This document shows positions 31,677-39,579 of a DNA stretch of 64,000 nucleotides, piece after piece. How positions within the stretch are numbered: position 1 is the stretch's first letter; each line of letters starts with the position of its first letter. The translations under genes were made by a program, and so were the position numbers. Source of the stretch: Stenotrophomonas sp. ZAC14D1_NAIMI4_1. Lineage in GTDB: Bacteria; Pseudomonadota; Gammaproteobacteria; Xanthomonadales; Xanthomonadaceae. The DNA is taken from NCBI RefSeq assembly GCF_003086775.1, contig NZ_CP026001.1, positions 646,407 to 710,406 on the forward strand, given 5' to 3'. Under the pieces are notes generated by a model that was given only the letters and a program-made list of their open reading frames with translations, made no database searches and was not told the origin of the DNA.

Positions 31677-31852
31677 GGCGGGGCGGGTCCGGTTGAGGGG
31701 GACGCCGTAAACCCCCAGGCCGGCCCAGCCGCTGGCGGCTGTGCGTTCGGGCGCTTGCGAAGCAGTGCTTCGCAAGCAAAGCGCCCTCACCCATGGGGGC
31801 TTGGTCGCGCCATCCATGGCGCTCACACCCCCTCAACCGGACCCACCCCGCC
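31677..31852 (-). repeat. Large palindrome with conserved loop, copy D, with enlarged loop
   Basis: Arms of 25 nt (31677-31701 and 31828-31852) have the same sequence class as copy A. On the minus strand one position is a G-U wobble. The loop starts GAGCGCCATGGATGGCGC, then GACCAAGCC, and ends TTTACGGCGT. The second hairpin carries about 75 extra nt with its own stems (CTTGCGAAG / CTTCGCAAG). The left flank in this orientation is CCTGTCGAAGG and the right flank CAACCCACGGA. Confidence 0.85.
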
Positions 31853-31894
31853 TTCGACAGGTTCCTGCGATCTGTCGGAACGGCGTTCTGCTTT

Positions 31895-31922
31895 GGTGGG
31901 TGCCGACCGTTGGTCGGCACCC
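31895..31922. repeat. SMAG/REP palindrome
   Basis: GGTGGGTGCCGACCGTTGG followed by TCGGCAC, next to copy D, as for the SMAG next to copies A and E. Confidence 0.75.
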
Positions 31923-31930
31923 AATGTGGA

Positions 31931-32036
31931 ATTCGATATCTGACAGATTCATCCACGCATGGCGTGGATCTACTGGAACGGCGTCCGGCAGTAGATCCAC
32001 GCCATGCGTGGATGATTTATTCGATATCTGACAGAT
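31931..32036. repeat. 18-bp direct repeat flanking a SMAG pair
   Basis: ATTCGATATCTGACAGAT occurs exactly at 31931-31948 and 32019-32036. Between them lie two facing SMAG copies of the GTAGATCCACGCCATGCGTGG type (31950-31973 and 31991-32014). The AT-rich direct repeats differ from the GC-rich surroundings. Confidence 0.8.
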
Positions 32037-32038
32037 GT

Positions 32039-32060
32039 GTCGACCAACGGTCGACACCCA
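32039..32060. repeat. SMAG/REP palindrome (GTCGACC type)
   Basis: GTCGACCAACGGTCGACAC, the SMAG module preceding palindrome copy E. Confidence 0.7.
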
Positions 32061-32085
32061 CCAACAGCCGCGTGAACCTGTCGAA

Positions 32086-32187
32086 GGTGGGGCGGTGTCG
32101 GATTGCGGGGTGTCCGCCGCATGGATGCGGCGGCCAAGCCTACAGGGACGTACTTGCGGCGTCCCCGCAATCCGACACCGCCCCGCC
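32086..32187 (+). repeat. Large palindrome with conserved loop, copy E
   Basis: Arms of 25 nt (32086-32110 and 32163-32187) enclose a 52-nt loop. The single arm mismatch is a G-U wobble in this orientation. The inner palindrome is GCCGCATGGATGCGGC, then GGCCAAGCC, and the loop ends GTACTTGCGGCGT, which groups it with copy B. The leader is CCTGTCGAAGG and the trailer CCAAACCACGGAT. Confidence 0.85.
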
Positions 32188-32207
32188 AAACCACGGATCG
32201 CCCGCTT

Positions 32208-32252
32208 TTGACGTTGACGTTGCTTCTGCAGGTGCAGGGCTGCAAGCCCTGC
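32208..32252 (+). repeat. TTGACG hexamers and GCAGGGC hairpin trailing copy E
   Basis: TTGACG occurs twice plus TTGC, followed by GCAGGGC-TGCAA-GCCCTGC at 32234-32252. It has the same order and loop as the modules near copy D. Confidence 0.7.
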
Positions 32253-32360
32253 CGAACCCCCCACTACGGTAGGGTGGGCCGATGCCGCGCTGCAGCTTGG
32301 CTACACCGCACATTTGATTACACTTGAAACTTGTTTGCCCACGACTCCGGACACCCACCC

Positions 32361-33350
32361 ATGAAGCTTGGTTCTTTGAAGGAAGGCGGCCGCGACGGCA
32401 CCCTGATCGTCGTCTCGCGTGACCTGCGCCACGGCGTGCGCGCCACCGGCATTGCCGCCACCCTGCAGCAGGCCCTGGAGGACTGGAGCCACATCGCCCC
32501 GCGCCTGAACGCCCTGTACGAATCGCTGAACGCCGGCGACGCCGATGGCGTCTTCGACCTCGACCCGCAGGCGCTGGCCGCGCCGATGCCGCGTGCCTAC
32601 GAATTCGTTGATGGCAGCGCCTACCTGCCGCACGTCGAGCGCGTGCGCCGCGCCCGTGGCGCCGAGGTGCCGGAAAGCTTCTACACCGATCCGCTGATGT
32701 ACCAGGCCACCAGCGCCGGCTTCCATGGCCCGCGCGATGCGGTCAAGGTGGTCAGCGAGGAGTACGGCATCGACCTGGAAGCCGAGATCGTGGTCATCAC
32801 CGACGACGTGCCGATGGCCGCCACCCCGGAACAGGCCGCTGGCCACATCCAGCTGGTCGGCCTGGTCAACGACGTCTCGCTGCGCAACCTGATCCCCGGC
32901 GAACTGGCCAAGGGCTTCGGTTTCCTGCAGTCCAAGCCGCGCTCGGCCTTGTCGCCGGTGTTCGTCACCCCCGATGAGCTGGGCACCGCCTGGCAGGACA
33001 GCAAGGTGCACCTGCCGCTGCTGACCCACATCAATGGCCAGTGGTTCGGTGCGCCGGAAGCGGGCGTGGACATGCAGTTCAACTTCGCCCAGCTGGTCGC
33101 GCATGCGGCGAAAACCCGTCCGCTGGGCGCCGGCACCATCGTCGGCTCGGGCACCATCGCCAACGAGGACACCAGCAAGGGTGCCTCCTGCTTCGCCGAG
33201 CAGCGCACCGTGGAAACCCTGCGCGACGGCAAGCCGAGCACGCCCTTCATGTCCTTCGGTGACGTGGTGCGCATCGAGATGCTCGACGCCGCCGGCAACA
33301 GCATCTTCGGTGCGATCGAACAGCGCATCGAACAGGCGGCCAGGCCCTGA
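32361..33350 (+). CDS. fahA: Fumarylacetoacetate hydrolase-family protein
   Basis: A 329-residue FAH-fold enzyme. Metal-binding acidic residues lie in YGIDLEAEIVVITDDVP and LVNDVSLRN. Other motifs are KGFGFLQSKPRSALSPVFVTPDELG and GSGTIANEDTSKGASCFAEQRT. The last motif and the neighbouring maleylacetoacetate isomerase indicate fumarylacetoacetase, which splits fumarylacetoacetate to fumarate and acetoacetate in tyrosine breakdown. The ATG at 32361 has no obvious Shine-Dalgarno. Some prokaryotic FAHs act on other beta-diketones, so the exact substrate is inferred from context. Confidence 0.85.
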   Translation: MKLGSLKEGGRDGTLIVVSRDLRHGVRATGIAATLQQALEDWSHIAPRLNALYESLNAGDADGVFDLDPQALAAPMPRAYEFVDGSAYLPHVERVRRARGAEVPESFYTDPLMYQATSAGFHGPRDAVKVVSEEYGIDLEAEIVVITDDVPMAATPEQAAGHIQLVGLVNDVSLRNLIPGELAKGFGFLQSKPRSALSPVFVTPDELGTAWQDSKVHLPLLTHINGQWFGAPEAGVDMQFNFAQLVAHAAKTRPLGAGTIVGSGTIANEDTSKGASCFAEQRTVETLRDGKPSTPFMSFGDVVRIEMLDAAGNSIFGAIEQRIEQAARP

Positions 33351-33364
33351 GCATGGAGGCGGCG

Positions 33365-34033
33365 ATGGACATCCTGGTTGACGACGGCCTCGTGCTGTAC
33401 ACCTACTGGCGATCCAGCGCCGCCTACCGCGTGCGCATCGGCCTGTTCCTGAAAGGCCTGGCTTGGGAGGGCCGGCCGGTGCACCTGGTGCGCGATGGTG
33501 GCGAGCAGCATGCCGACGCCTATGCCGCGCTCAACCCGCAGCAGCTGGTGCCGGCGCTGCTGCATGAGGGACACACGTTCACCCAGTCGCTGGCGATCCT
33601 CGAGTACCTCGACGAGCGCTTCCCGCAGGTGCCGCTGCTGCCGGCCGATGCGGTCGGCCGCGCGCGGGTGCGGGCACTGGCCCAGCTGGTGGCCTGCGAC
33701 ATCCATCCGATCAACAACCTGCGGGTGATGCAGTACCTCGAACGCCGCCTGGAAGCACCGGCCGACGCGCGCACGCAGTGGACCCTGCACTGGATGGCCG
33801 ACGGCTTTGCGGCGATGGAGTCGATGCTCGCGGGCAGTGCGGATACCGGCGTGTTCTGCCACGGCGACCGCCCTGGCCTGGCCGACATCTGCCTGCTGCC
33901 GCAGCTGTACAACGCGCACCGCTTCGGTCTGGACCTGGCCCCGTACCCGACCCTGCGCCGCATCGAGGCCGCCTGCCTCGCACTGGACGCCTTCGACCGC
34001 GCCCGCCCGGAAAACCAGCCCGACGCCGCCTGA
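33365..34033 (+). CDS. maiA: Maleylacetoacetate isomerase (zeta-class GST)
   Basis: A 222-residue glutathione transferase. The zeta-class active-site motif SSAAYRVRIGL lies in the N-terminal thioredoxin fold, then NPQQLVPALLHEG, QSLAILEYLDERFP and DIHPINNLRVMQYL. It isomerises maleylacetoacetate to fumarylacetoacetate, the step before the adjacent fahA product. I chose the ATG at 33365 because GGAGG is placed five bases before it; an in-frame ATG at 33353 lacks such a site. Confidence 0.92.
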   Translation: MDILVDDGLVLYTYWRSSAAYRVRIGLFLKGLAWEGRPVHLVRDGGEQHADAYAALNPQQLVPALLHEGHTFTQSLAILEYLDERFPQVPLLPADAVGRARVRALAQLVACDIHPINNLRVMQYLERRLEAPADARTQWTLHWMADGFAAMESMLAGSADTGVFCHGDRPGLADICLLPQLYNAHRFGLDLAPYPTLRRIEAACLALDAFDRARPENQPDAA

Positions 34034-34066
34034 CAAGCCGCTTCGCTCGCCGCGCGTGGCCCGGCG

Positions 34067-35563
34067 CTACCGGTCGGACGTCGGTGGCAGCGCCAGGCCA
34101 TTCCCGGCGGATTCCGCGTCGTCGGCCCGCACACGGCGCAGGTCATCGCGGAACAGCCGGTAGGCCGCCTCGCGCCGCACGTCATCGCCCTGCCGCAATA
34201 CCCACGCCGGGTGCACGGTGGCGTAGCCGAGGGTGCCGTCTTCCAGCGTGTGCCAGCGCCCGCGGTCGCGTGACAGCTGGAAACCCGCGCCGAACACCGA
34301 CGCGGCGGCCGTGGCGCCCAGGCAGACGATGAGCTGCGGCCGCACCCGCGCGATCTCGCCCAGCAGCCACGGTTGGCAGGCGCGCACATGGCGGCTTTCC
34401 GGCCGCTTGTGCAGGCGGACCTTGCCGCGCCGCTCGTGGTGGAAATGCTTGACCGCATTGGTCAGGTACAGCGTGGCGCGGTCGATGCCGATTTCGGCCA
34501 GGGCACGGTCCAGCAGCTGGCCGGCCGGCCCGGCAAAGGGCCGGCCACACAGGTCCTCGGTATCGCCGGGTTGCTCGCCGATCACCATCACCCGCGCATC
34601 GGCCGGGCCCTGGCCAAACACCACCTGGGTGGCCGGCTCCCACAGCGGGCACTGCCGGCAGCCAGCGGCCTGGGCGCGCAGTGCCTCCAGGCTGTCGGCG
34701 CTGGAGGCAGGCGGTGCCTGCGCCGGCCGCTGCGGAATCTTCCGCTGCGGTGCCTGCGCGGGCCGGTCGTGCATTTCCTGCACGCGATCGGCGGCGTCGC
34801 GCACCAGCCCGGGCAGCAGCTGTGCTTCCGGCAGGTGCCGCCAGTACCGCGCCGGCATCTCCTGCAGCATCATCCGGGTGTTCAACCGGGCCGGGTTGAA
34901 GATGCTGGCGTAGTAGGTCTGCCACAGCGATTCGCGCGCATCCTCGGCCGGTGCATCTTCGCGGCGGGCGCCGGCCCCGAACGCCAGCGCCTGGCCATCC
35001 CAGTGCACGCTGCGGCCGGGGGTGAGGATGGCCCAGCGCATGCCAGCGAAGCGGCGCGCGAAGAACGGCGCGACCCGCTCGACAATGTTGTGGTCCGGCT
35101 CGAACCAGGCAATGAAGGCATCAGCCTGGCCGGGCACCTCGCGGAAGCGCACGAAGGCCTTCATCTTGTGGGTGTCGCGGCGCACCGCCTGGGTCAGGGC
35201 CATTGCCCGCAGCACGTCGGCATCGGCTGGATTGGACAGCACGCTGCGTTCGCCATGGGCGATGCGCCACAGCAGCCGGTACAGCAGGGCCAGGCGCTGC
35301 GGCTCGCGGTGGCACAGGCAGGTCGCCGCCAGCTCCATGAAGTCGCGTGGCACGTTGGGGGCGCTGGCGTCGGCGGGCAGGGCGGCACTCTGCACGGAAG
35401 GCGCATCCAGCAGCGAGGCATCGCTGCCTTCCAGCCAGTCCAGCTGCGCCGGTGCCACGCCGCGCAGCAGGGCCTCGCGCGCGGCCTCGCGCCAGGCCTC
35501 CAGCGACCACGGCGGGTCCACCCGCAGTGACCAGCGCTGCGCGTCAGGCGGCGGGCGGTGCAT
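34067..35563 (-). CDS. DUF4130-UdgX fusion, uracil-DNA-binding repair protein
   Basis: A 498-residue two-domain protein. Residues 1-260 match the radical-SAM-linked DUF4130 / TIGR03915-type domain. Residues 295-485 are a UdgX-type uracil-DNA glycosylase. Visible UdgX features are GEQPGDTEDL (motif A), iron-sulphur cysteines beginning with CRQCPLW, and the KVRLHKRP loop whose His385 corresponds to the UdgX His that bonds covalently to the abasic site. The ATG at 35563 overlaps the end of the radical SAM gene by 20 bp. UdgX traps uracil sites in DNA. Confidence 0.88.
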   Translation of the reverse strand: MHRPPPDAQRWSLRVDPPWSLEAWREAAREALLRGVAPAQLDWLEGSDASLLDAPSVQSAALPADASAPNVPRDFMELAATCLCHREPQRLALLYRLLWRIAHGERSVLSNPADADVLRAMALTQAVRRDTHKMKAFVRFREVPGQADAFIAWFEPDHNIVERVAPFFARRFAGMRWAILTPGRSVHWDGQALAFGAGARREDAPAEDARESLWQTYYASIFNPARLNTRMMLQEMPARYWRHLPEAQLLPGLVRDAADRVQEMHDRPAQAPQRKIPQRPAQAPPASSADSLEALRAQAAGCRQCPLWEPATQVVFGQGPADARVMVIGEQPGDTEDLCGRPFAGPAGQLLDRALAEIGIDRATLYLTNAVKHFHHERRGKVRLHKRPESRHVRACQPWLLGEIARVRPQLIVCLGATAAASVFGAGFQLSRDRGRWHTLEDGTLGYATVHPAWVLRQGDDVRREAAYRLFRDDLRRVRADDAESAGNGLALPPTSDR

Positions 35564-36827
35564 CGAACAACGAACCCTGGCGCGGTGGCGGGGCCAGCTG
35601 CGCGCGCAATGCCGCCGGATCATCCAGTGCCTTGCGCGGATGGTGGTCGGCCAGCAGCACGAACGGCAGCAGCTTGCTCATCGGTGCCTTCAGCCGGGCC
35701 ACGTCGGCTACCCGCAGGCGGCCATGCCGCCGGGCCATCAGTACCCGCTTCACGTTGCGCACGCCCAGCCCGGGCACGCGCAGCAGCAGTTCCTTCGGCG
35801 CGCGGTTCAGGTCCACCGGGAAACGCTCGGGGTGGCGGATCGCCCAGGCCATCTTCGGGTCGATGTCCAGGTCCAGCATGCCGTCCTGGGTGGTGTCGGT
35901 GATCTCCTCCACGCCATAACCGTAGAAACGCAGCAGCCAGTCGGCCTGGTACAGGCGGTGCTCGCGCTGCAGGGGTGGCGGCTGCAGGGGCAGCTGGCGG
36001 CTGGCATCGGGAATGGGGCTGAAGGCCGAGTAATAGACCCGGCGCATGCGGTAGTTGCCATACAGGGCATCGGCGCTGGCCAGGATCTGCTGGTCGTTGG
36101 CCCCGTCGGCGCCGACGATCATCTGCGTGCTCTGCCCGGCCGGGGCGAAGCGCGGCGGGCGAGGGCGCGCGCTGCGGGTGGCCAGCGGCGCGACCACGGC
36201 CGGCGCCTTGCGTGCCTCCTTGGCCTCCTCGATGCGCCAGCGCAGCTCGCCCATTGCACCACGGATCGACTGCACGGTCTTTTCCGGCGCCAGCGCGCTC
36301 AGGCCGGCCTCGGTCGGCAGTTCCACGTTGATCGACAGCCGGTCGGCATAGCGCCCGGCACTGGCCAGCAGCTCGGGCGAGGCCTCGGGAATGGTCTTGA
36401 GGTGGATGTAACCGGCGTAGCGGTGTTCCTCGCGCAGCTGCCGCGCCACTTCCACCATCTGTTCCATGGTGTAGTCGGCATTGCGGATGATGCCGCTGGA
36501 AAGGAACAGGCCCTCGATGTAGTTGCGCTTGTAGAAGTCCAGGGTCAGCGCGACCACTTCGTCCACGCTGAAGCGCGCCCGCGGCACGTTGCTGGACACG
36601 CGGTTCACGCAGTAGGCGCAGTCGTAGACGCAGAAGTTGGTCAGCAGGATCTTCAGCAGCGACACACAACGGCCATCGGGCGTGTAGCTGTGGCAGATGC
36701 CCATGCCTTCGGTGCTGCCGATACCGCCGCTGGCGCGCGAATCCCGCTTGCCCGCGCCGCTGGAGGCGCAGGAGGCGTCGTACTTGGCGGCGTCGGCCAG
36801 GATGGCCAGCTTGCGGATGGTTTCCAT
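35544..36827 (-). CDS. Putative DNA modification/repair radical SAM protein
   Basis: A 427-residue radical SAM enzyme with CX3CX2C in LLTNFCVYDCAYCVNR and a further conserved cysteine-rich N-terminus (SCASSG, GICHSYTPDGRC). Helix-hairpin-helix motifs near 350-390 (RVPGLGVRNVKRVL) are typical of DNA binding. It corresponds to the family always found beside DUF4130/UdgX genes (TIGR03916-like). The chemical reaction is unknown. It overlaps the DUF4130-UdgX gene, indicating translational coupling. Confidence 0.9.
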   Translation of the reverse strand: METIRKLAILADAAKYDASCASSGAGKRDSRASGGIGSTEGMGICHSYTPDGRCVSLLKILLTNFCVYDCAYCVNRVSSNVPRARFSVDEVVALTLDFYKRNYIEGLFLSSGIIRNADYTMEQMVEVARQLREEHRYAGYIHLKTIPEASPELLASAGRYADRLSINVELPTEAGLSALAPEKTVQSIRGAMGELRWRIEEAKEARKAPAVVAPLATRSARPRPPRFAPAGQSTQMIVGADGANDQQILASADALYGNYRMRRVYYSAFSPIPDASRQLPLQPPPLQREHRLYQADWLLRFYGYGVEEITDTTQDGMLDLDIDPKMAWAIRHPERFPVDLNRAPKELLLRVPGLGVRNVKRVLMARRHGRLRVADVARLKAPMSKLLPFVLLADHHPRKALDDPAALRAQLAPPPRQGSLFDAPPAA

Positions 36828-36849
36828 TGAGGAAACCTACGGACAGCGG

Positions 36850-36866
36850 GTCTCATTGGATGAGAC
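36850..36866. promoter_or_regulatory. Perfect inverted repeat upstream of the radical SAM/UdgX operon
   Basis: GTCTCAT-TGG-ATGAGAC, two 7-bp perfect arms, lies 23 bp before the radical SAM start codon. It is a candidate operator for a repair-linked regulator, and does not match the E. coli LexA box. Confidence 0.4.
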
Positions 36867-36890
36867 AGCCCCTTAACCCTTCAGGATTCC

Positions 36891-36994
36891 GCCGGGCATG
36901 GCCCGGCGCTACCTTGGGGAACGTGCATGGCCCGGTGGCACCTGGGCAACAGGCATGGCCCGGTGATACCCGTAGCGCCGGGCCATGCCCGGCG
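36891..36994. repeat. SMAG/REP cluster
   Basis: Repeated CGGGCATGGCCCGG-type palindromes, two intact (one inverted, ending at about 36994) and two partial, fill the space between the radical SAM gene and the pilU stop. Confidence 0.75.
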
Positions 36995-37004
36995 TCCGGG
37001 CGGC

Positions 37005-38135
37005 TCAGAAGCCGTGGGTGATGCTGGCCTGGGTCGGCGAGGAGAAATCCGCGTACGGATCGTGCTCGCCGCTGCTGCCTTCGGACAGGCGGAACTTCAA
37101 GGCCAGGCCGTCGCGCGAGTCGGCGGCGCGCAGCGCTTCCTCCTGCTCGATCACCCCGTTCTTGGCCAGCCGGAACAGGCACTGGTCGAAGCTCTCCATG
37201 CCTTCTTCCAGCGAGGCCTCCATCGCGGCCTTGATCTCGTGCACCTGGCCGCGGCGCAGCAGGTCGCGGATCATCGGCGTGTTGATCAGCACCTCGGTGG
37301 CCGGCAGGCGACGGCCCTCCTTGTTCTTCACCAGGCGCTGGCTGATCACCGCACGCAGGTTCAGCGCCAGGTTCATCAGCACGTTCTTGTGCGCGCTTTC
37401 CGGGAAGAAGTTGAGGATGCGCTCGATGGTCTGGTCGGCGTTGTTGGAGTGCAGGGTGGCCAGGCACAGGTGGCCAGTCTCGGCGAAGGCGATGGCCGCC
37501 TCCATGGTTTCCGCATCCAGGATCTCGCCGATCAGGATCACGTCCGGCGCCTCGCGCATCGCGTTCTTCAGCGCGTTGTGGAAGGCATGGGTGTCCAGCC
37601 CGACCTCGCGCTGGTTGACGATCGACATCTTGTGCTTGTGCAGGTACTCGATCGGGTCCTCGATGGTGAGGATGTGCCCAGTGGTCGTACTGTTGCGGTG
37701 GTCGATCATCGATGCCAGCGAGGTGGACTTGCCCGAGCCGGTGGACCCCACCACCAGCACCAGGCCACGCGGGGTCATGATGACGTCCTTCAGCACCTGC
37801 GGCAGGTTGAGCTCTTCGATGCTCGGAATCCGGCTGCGGATGGCGCGGATGACCATGCCGACCTCGCCCCGCTGCTTGAACACGTTGACACGGAAGCGCC
37901 CGGCATCGGCCAGAGCGATGGCCATGTTGAGTTCCAGCTCGCGTTCGAACTGGGGCACCTGGCCCTCGTCCATCAGCGAATAGGCGATTTTCTTCACCAT
38001 TCCCGGCGGCAGGCCAGTATTGCCCAGCGGGTACAGCTTGCCCTCGATCTTGATGTAGACCGGCGCACCGGTGGTCAAGAACATGTCCGAAGCGTTCTTT
38101 TCGGTCATCAGCTTCAGGAAGTAGCCGATATCCAT
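37005..38135 (-). CDS. pilU: Type IV pilus retraction ATPase PilU
   Basis: A 376-residue PilT/PilU ATPase. The N-terminus MDIGYFLKLMTEKNASDMFLTTG is PilU-like. Walker A is GSTGSGKST, the Asp box is LTIEDPIEY, Walker B is DVILIGEILD (the usual GEIRD Arg is Leu), and the His box is CLATLHSNN. PilU assists PilT in pilus depolymerisation and twitching. The ATG at 38135 begins the domain; the frame stays open far upstream without homology. pilT is not in the window. Confidence 0.93.
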   Translation of the reverse strand: MDIGYFLKLMTEKNASDMFLTTGAPVYIKIEGKLYPLGNTGLPPGMVKKIAYSLMDEGQVPQFERELELNMAIALADAGRFRVNVFKQRGEVGMVIRAIRSRIPSIEELNLPQVLKDVIMTPRGLVLVVGSTGSGKSTSLASMIDHRNSTTTGHILTIEDPIEYLHKHKMSIVNQREVGLDTHAFHNALKNAMREAPDVILIGEILDAETMEAAIAFAETGHLCLATLHSNNADQTIERILNFFPESAHKNVLMNLALNLRAVISQRLVKNKEGRRLPATEVLINTPMIRDLLRRGQVHEIKAAMEASLEEGMESFDQCLFRLAKNGVIEQEEALRAADSRDGLALKFRLSEGSSGEHDPYADFSSPTQASITHGF

Positions 38136-38232
38136 TGCGAATTTTCCCCAACGAAACTGCCGACGCCCGTTGCAAGCACGGTGTCGGCTTGACGACAATG
38201 GCCGTGAACCGACAACCGGTACGGCCTCCCCA

Positions 38233-38622
38233 ATGAAACGACTTAGCTTCGCACGAATGCGCCACAGCCTGTATGTGATGGCGTTTGCATTCGCACTCTC
38301 TGCCCCCGTCTGGGCGCAGGATGGCGCACAGGAACTGGCCCAGGCCCGGCAGGCGGTGGACAAGGCCACCCAGGCCGACGCCGACCAGTACGCCCCCGAT
38401 CTGATCGGTCTGGCCCGCCAGGGCCTGGAGCAGGCCCAGCGTGCCGCCGGCGACCGCCGCGAACGCAAGAACGCCCCGGCGCTGGCCCTGCGCGCCGCCG
38501 CCGATGCCGACCTGGCCCGTGCCCGCAGCGAGGAAGCCACCGCCACCGCCCAGCTGCAGCTGCGCCGCAACGAGGTCAACCAGCTGCAGCGCCAGCTGTC
38601 GACCGGGGAGGACCGCCGATGA
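38233..38622 (+). CDS. DUF4398 domain-containing exported protein
   Basis: A 129-residue protein with an N-terminal signal sequence and a helical, Ala/Gln/Arg-rich DUF4398 domain (ELAQARQAVDKATQADADQYAPDLIGLA...). It precedes an OmpA-like gene with an ATGA overlap. The pair is a common envelope module of unknown function. It is divergent from pilU with about 97 bp between. Confidence 0.85.
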   Translation: MKRLSFARMRHSLYVMAFAFALSAPVWAQDGAQELAQARQAVDKATQADADQYAPDLIGLARQGLEQAQRAAGDRRERKNAPALALRAAADADLARARSEEATATAQLQLRRNEVNQLQRQLSTGEDRR

Positions 38623-39503
38623 AGCCGATCTCCGCCCTGGCCCTGGCCACCGCGCTGGCGCTGCCGGCCCTGGCCACCGCCGCCGACAACCCGATGGTCG
38701 GCCAGCTGACCCAGCGCCTGATGAACATCCAGGCCAATCCCGACACCGCCGAGCTGGCCGCGTTCGAACGCATGCAGGCCCAGCAGGCCATCACCACCCT
38801 GGACAAGGCCAAGCGCCGCGACCAGGAACTGGCCACCTACCTGGCCGAACGCCGGGTCGAGATCGCCGAGACCAGCGTGCGCGCCGCCCTGGCCGCCCGC
38901 GAGGTGGACCGCCTGGACCGCACCCGCAGCGACCTGCTGATCGAAGCCAGCCGCCGCGATGCTGCCCGTGCCCGCCAGGAAGCGGAACAGCTGCGCATGC
39001 AGGCGCAGATGCAGGCCGAGGAAGCCGAGCGCCTGCGCCAGGCCGCCGAAGCCGAGACCCTGGCCCGCCAGGACGCCGAGAACGCCCTGACCAGCGTGGC
39101 CGGCAAGCAGCAGCAGCGCCTCAGCTCGGCCCAGCAGAACGCGGCCAAGCTGGCCCGCGAGGAAGCCGAGCTGGTGTCCGGGCAGAAGCTGCCGGGGTCG
39201 AAGTTCGATGCCCGTGGCGAAGTCTTCACCCTGGGCGGCGACGCCTTCGGCGCCGGTGCGGCCAGCCTGTCCGGCGGTGCGAAGAACCAGGCCAAGGCGC
39301 TGGCGGAGTACCTGAACATCGGCAAGAAGGGCCGGGTCCGCATCGAGGCCTATGACAGCGCCAATGGCGTCGGCCAGAAGCGCGCCGAAGCGCTGCGCGA
39401 TGCCCTGGTTTCGGCCGGTGTCGCCAGCAGCCGCATCCAGGTCAGCGGCAAGAAGGCAGCGTCCACCAAGGCCCGCTCGGCCGAGGTCATCGTCGCGCCG
39501 TAA
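38619..39503 (+). CDS. OmpA-family peptidoglycan-associated protein with coiled coil
   Basis: A 294-residue exported protein with signal peptide MKPISALALATALALPALATAA. A long charged coiled coil runs from about residue 60 to 185. A C-terminal OmpA-like domain begins near 200, with RVRIEAYDSANGVGQKRAEALRDALVSAG. The usual NxxLSxxRA motif is replaced by NGVGQKRAEAL. It probably links the DUF4398 partner to the cell wall. A strong terminator follows. Confidence 0.87.
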   Translation: MKPISALALATALALPALATAADNPMVGQLTQRLMNIQANPDTAELAAFERMQAQQAITTLDKAKRRDQELATYLAERRVEIAETSVRAALAAREVDRLDRTRSDLLIEASRRDAARARQEAEQLRMQAQMQAEEAERLRQAAEAETLARQDAENALTSVAGKQQQRLSSAQQNAAKLAREEAELVSGQKLPGSKFDARGEVFTLGGDAFGAGAASLSGGAKNQAKALAEYLNIGKKGRVRIEAYDSANGVGQKRAEALRDALVSAGVASSRIQVSGKKAASTKARSAEVIVAP

Positions 39504-39547
39504 TTGCTTGAATCTGTTTGTTTTTCGTTGCGTTGAGTATTCAGCCT

Positions 39548-39579
39548 GAACCCCGCCCCGGCGGGGTTCGGTCTTTTTG
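39548..39579 (+). terminator. Rho-independent terminator of the DUF4398-OmpA operon
   Basis: A perfect 9-bp stem GAACCCCGC / GCGGGGTTC is followed by GGTCTTTTT, 45 bp after the stop codon. Confidence 0.92.
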
